From Nitrososphaerota archaeon (GTDB lineage: Archaea > Thermoproteota > Bathyarchaeia > Bathyarchaeales > Bathycorpusculaceae), in assembly GCA_031283385.1 (NCBI GenBank), contig JAITBW010000055.1:1-7125 (forward strand): 7,125 nt of DNA, read 5' to 3'. The position numbers and the translations under genes were made by a program. Under the pieces are notes generated by a model. The model made no database searches and had not been told where the DNA came from. It saw only the letters and a program-made list of their open reading frames with translations. Shown one piece after another: positions 5,982-7,125 of the stretch (its first letter is position 1; every line of letters starts with the position of its first letter).

Positions 5982-6011
5982 ATACCATCTACTGCCTAAG
6001 ACCTATGGTAT
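5982..6011. repeat. Inverted repeat ATACCAT-N16-ATGGTAT in the ferredoxin/DUF2095 gap
   Basis: Seven-base perfect arms (5982-5988 and 6005-6011) lie in the 221-bp gap between the two minus-strand genes. It could be a hairpin, an operator or part of a small RNA. No other gene, tRNA or riboswitch pattern is seen in the gap apart from the ferredoxin promoter and the DUF2095 terminator. Confidence 0.35.
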
Positions 6012-6060
6012 AGAGATACAAGTAAGTCAAAAGAGCCCCATTTGGATCTATAAAATTAGC

Positions 6061-6082
6061 AGGCGACTAGTAGAGGTCGCCT
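6061..6082 (-). terminator. Hairpin terminator overlapping the DUF2095-like stop codon
   Basis: AGGCGAC (6061-6067) and GTCGCCT (6076-6082) are perfect reverse complements. A G-U pair can extend the stem to 8 bp around a 6-nt loop. The stem is GC-rich, unlike its surroundings. The stop codon TAG (6069-6067) lies within the hairpin. On the minus strand it is followed by GCTAATTTTATAG, a short U-rich run, as in intrinsic terminators. Archaeal termination usually depends mainly on U-tracts, so it may instead protect the 3' end. Confidence 0.55.
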
Positions 6083-6474
6083 TCACGGAAGTAATAGTTT
6101 TCTTCCTTTTTAGAGCCAAATCCCCGTACACCCTCTTTTTTAAGTTTACATTCCAACTCTTTAGCTTGCTCAGGGGTTATTTCACCCTTCTTTTGCAGAT
6201 AAGAAATAATTTCTTGCGCCTGCTCATCTGTATCACATCGTCGAATAAAATCTATAGCAGAGGGGTTAAAATGCTGCAGTTTATCAGTTTTTTTAATTGG
6301 TTTAAGAAAGTCTTCTTCACAAACATCTTCAATTTTAGGGGCTTCTTCAGCTACTTCATTATCGACACAGACAGCATCTATAGAGACTCTACTCTCAGAG
6401 TTCTCATCGTCAAGTTCACGATAGAGATTTGGAAACATTTTCTTAAGTGAACGCTTATCGACAGCCATAATCAT
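6067..6474 (-). CDS. Conserved archaeal protein resembling DUF2095
   Basis: A protein of about 135 residues with no signal peptide or membrane segment. Counting from ATG 6474, it has a short basic head ending in LKKMFPNLYREL (about 10-21), an acidic, probably disordered middle (DDENSES, then EEAPKIEDVCEED), a helical part beginning FNPSAIDFIRRCDT (about 69-82), QKKGEITPEQAKEL (about 94-107), and an end with GVRGFGSKKEENYYF. From memory this matches the archaeal DUF2095 family (small, function unknown), especially the RRCDT, GEITPE and GVR-FG-KKE-YY pattern; I could not check this. Starts at ATG 6474, ATG 6468 or TTG 6477 are all possible, with no clear Shine-Dalgarno. ATTTAAAAAG (minus strand, 6503-6512) could be a TATA box giving a very short leader. 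It lies 37 bp after the nucleotidyltransferase gene and may also be transcribed with it. Confidence 0.8.
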   Translation of the reverse strand: MIMAVDKRSLKKMFPNLYRELDDENSESRVSIDAVCVDNEVAEEAPKIEDVCEEDFLKPIKKTDKLQHFNPSAIDFIRRCDTDEQAQEIISYLQKKGEITPEQAKELECKLKKEGVRGFGSKKEENYYFREGDLY

Positions 6475-6502
6475 CAAACATTTAAACAGGGATTAAACTT
6501 GA

Positions 6503-6512
6503 CTTTTTAAAT
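6503..6512 (-). promoter_or_regulatory. Possible TATA box of the DUF2095-like gene
   Basis: Minus-strand ATTTAAAAAG lies in the 37-bp gap after the nucleotidyltransferase stop. It predicts a start near 6478-6484, leaving a leader of only about 5-15 nt, which fits the lack of a clear Shine-Dalgarno. In AT-rich DNA this could be chance, and read-through from the upstream gene is equally possible. Confidence 0.3.
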
Positions 6513-6514
6513 GA

Positions 6515-7125
6515 CTATTTATTTAAAAATGTTAGGGCAGAAACTGCTTTGTCGGGTTTTTTTAGGAGCTTTTCAAGTTCAGTAATTTTTAAACCTTTAA
6601 GTTCATCCCCAAATATTTCGCATTTTCTTGGTTTCCCTGCTTCATCTGGACTGCGAACAACAATCTCTACACTGTTTTTTGACTCAGTTTCAGCATAAAT
6701 ATGATAAGACATGAAAGTTATTCCTTGTTTATTAACTCGAGTCCAACATGAACGCTGTATATGTATATTGAATGTTTTCAGAATCTCAAGAACTAGCTCA
6801 GGCAAATCAGCATAAACAGCTATATCGATATCACTACCAACCATATTAGTACCACGCCATACACTGCCAATTAGTAACGGTGAATAAGCAGCTAAAAGTT
6901 TCATAATTTTTAACGCTTCCTGCCGCATCAAAATAAGGCGTTCTTTTCTTGCAGAACCTTCTTGTTCATCAGCTATTTTATCAAGTTCTATAGCAATTTC
7001 AAGGTTAGTAGGCAAAAAGTGAACGTTAAAAATTTCAGCAGCTTTAAGTTTAGCCTGCTTATATTCTTTCTCAACACCAAAATAAAGCAATGCAGCTGCC
7101 TCACGAGAAACTCTACAGTGTATAT
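6515..7125 (-). CDS. Pol-beta-type nucleotidyltransferase-domain protein (5' end off the window)
   Basis: The frame is open from TAG 6515 to the right edge, giving about 202 visible residues without a convincing start. TTG 7090 is possible, but the frame continues upstream through SREAAALLYFG, which reads as natural protein, so the true start is probably beyond 7125. Counting from TTG 7090, a helical N-terminal part (1-70, EKEYKQAKLKAAE) leads into the nucleotidyltransferase core: LIGSVWRGT (73-81) and GSDIDIAVY (85-93), with D87 and D89 as the metal-binding pair and E142 in VEIVVR as the likely third carboxylate. The end CEIFGDELKGLKITELEKLL (157-176) looks like a conserved family tail. It probably transfers a nucleotide to an unknown acceptor. 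It recalls a conserved archaeal standalone family more than the short MNT antitoxins. It precedes the DUF2095-like gene by 37 bp on the same strand. Confidence 0.85.
   Translation of the reverse strand, partial: IHCRVSREAAALLYFGVEKEYKQAKLKAAEIFNVHFLPTNLEIAIELDKIADEQEGSARKERLILMRQEALKIMKLLAAYSPLLIGSVWRGTNMVGSDIDIAVYADLPELVLEILKTFNIHIQRSCWTRVNKQGITFMSYHIYAETESKNSVEIVVRSPDEAGKPRKCEIFGDELKGLKITELEKLLKKPDKAVSALTFLNK

Noticed and set aside
6047..6056. CTATAAAATT as a plus-strand promoter for an antisense RNA to the DUF2095-like gene
   Set aside because: It is a good TATA match, but nothing downstream supports a transcript, and the same bases serve as the U-rich tail of the minus-strand hairpin.
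5953..6450. Long plus-strand open frame of 165 codons
   Set aside because: It lies opposite the DUF2095-like gene, its protein is a Phe/Ile-rich string typical of antisense reading, and it has no Shine-Dalgarno. The minus-strand protein has a coherent domain pattern.
6515..7125. HEPN/MNT-type toxin-antitoxin
   Set aside because: The GS...SDIDI core fits MNT proteins, but this protein is longer, has its own helical N-terminus and conserved-looking tail, and no HEPN protein is seen beside it.
1..7125. CRISPR array, insertion sequence, tRNA, rRNA or defence island
   Set aside because: No regular direct repeats with spacers, transposase motifs, tRNA cloverleaf pattern, rRNA-like sequence or recognisable defence genes were found by reading both strands.

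Overview
The window looks like chromosomal DNA from a low-GC archaeon. A Hel308-type repair helicase, a short 2[4Fe-4S] ferredoxin, a DUF2095-like protein and TATA-like boxes about 25 bp before inferred transcript starts all point that way. The amidotransferase-like protein without an N-terminal cysteine also recalls proteins remembered from Bathyarchaeia and related lineages. That lineage guess rests on memory of protein families; no 16S rRNA or other phylogenetic marker is present.

Layout from left to right. The 5' two thirds of a class-V PLP enzyme resembling NifS/IscS runs leftwards off the edge (1-761, minus). A 371-bp divergent intergenic region follows, with promoters for both sides and several inverted repeats. 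Next come three plus-strand genes: a small four-helix membrane protein of unknown function (1133-1582), Hel308 (1705-3972, TTG start) and an asparagine-synthetase-like protein (4118-5578). They are separated by 122 and 145 bp, so they are probably transcribed separately. They converge on three minus-strand genes: a ferredoxin (5666-5845), a DUF2095-like protein (6067-6474) and a Pol-beta-type nucleotidyltransferase (from 6515 off the right edge).

Most of this is housekeeping or conserved-hypothetical archaeal content. I see no transposon, CRISPR array, tRNA, rRNA, phage gene or defence cluster, and no clear new multi-gene system. Hel308 acts at stalled replication forks. The ferredoxin carries electrons. 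The class-V enzyme may handle sulfur for Fe-S clusters, but this is uncertain because several of its active-site residues differ from true cysteine desulfurases.

The points most worth a second look are: (1) the altered active site of the NifS-like protein; (2) the missing cysteine nucleophile in the AsnB-like protein; (3) a sharp change in base and codon composition inside both hel308 and the AsnB-like gene; (4) the inverted-repeat and TTTGGTTA-motif cluster around the membrane-protein gene; (5) the nucleotidyltransferase frame staying open to the edge; and (6) a compact hairpin over the DUF2095 stop codon.
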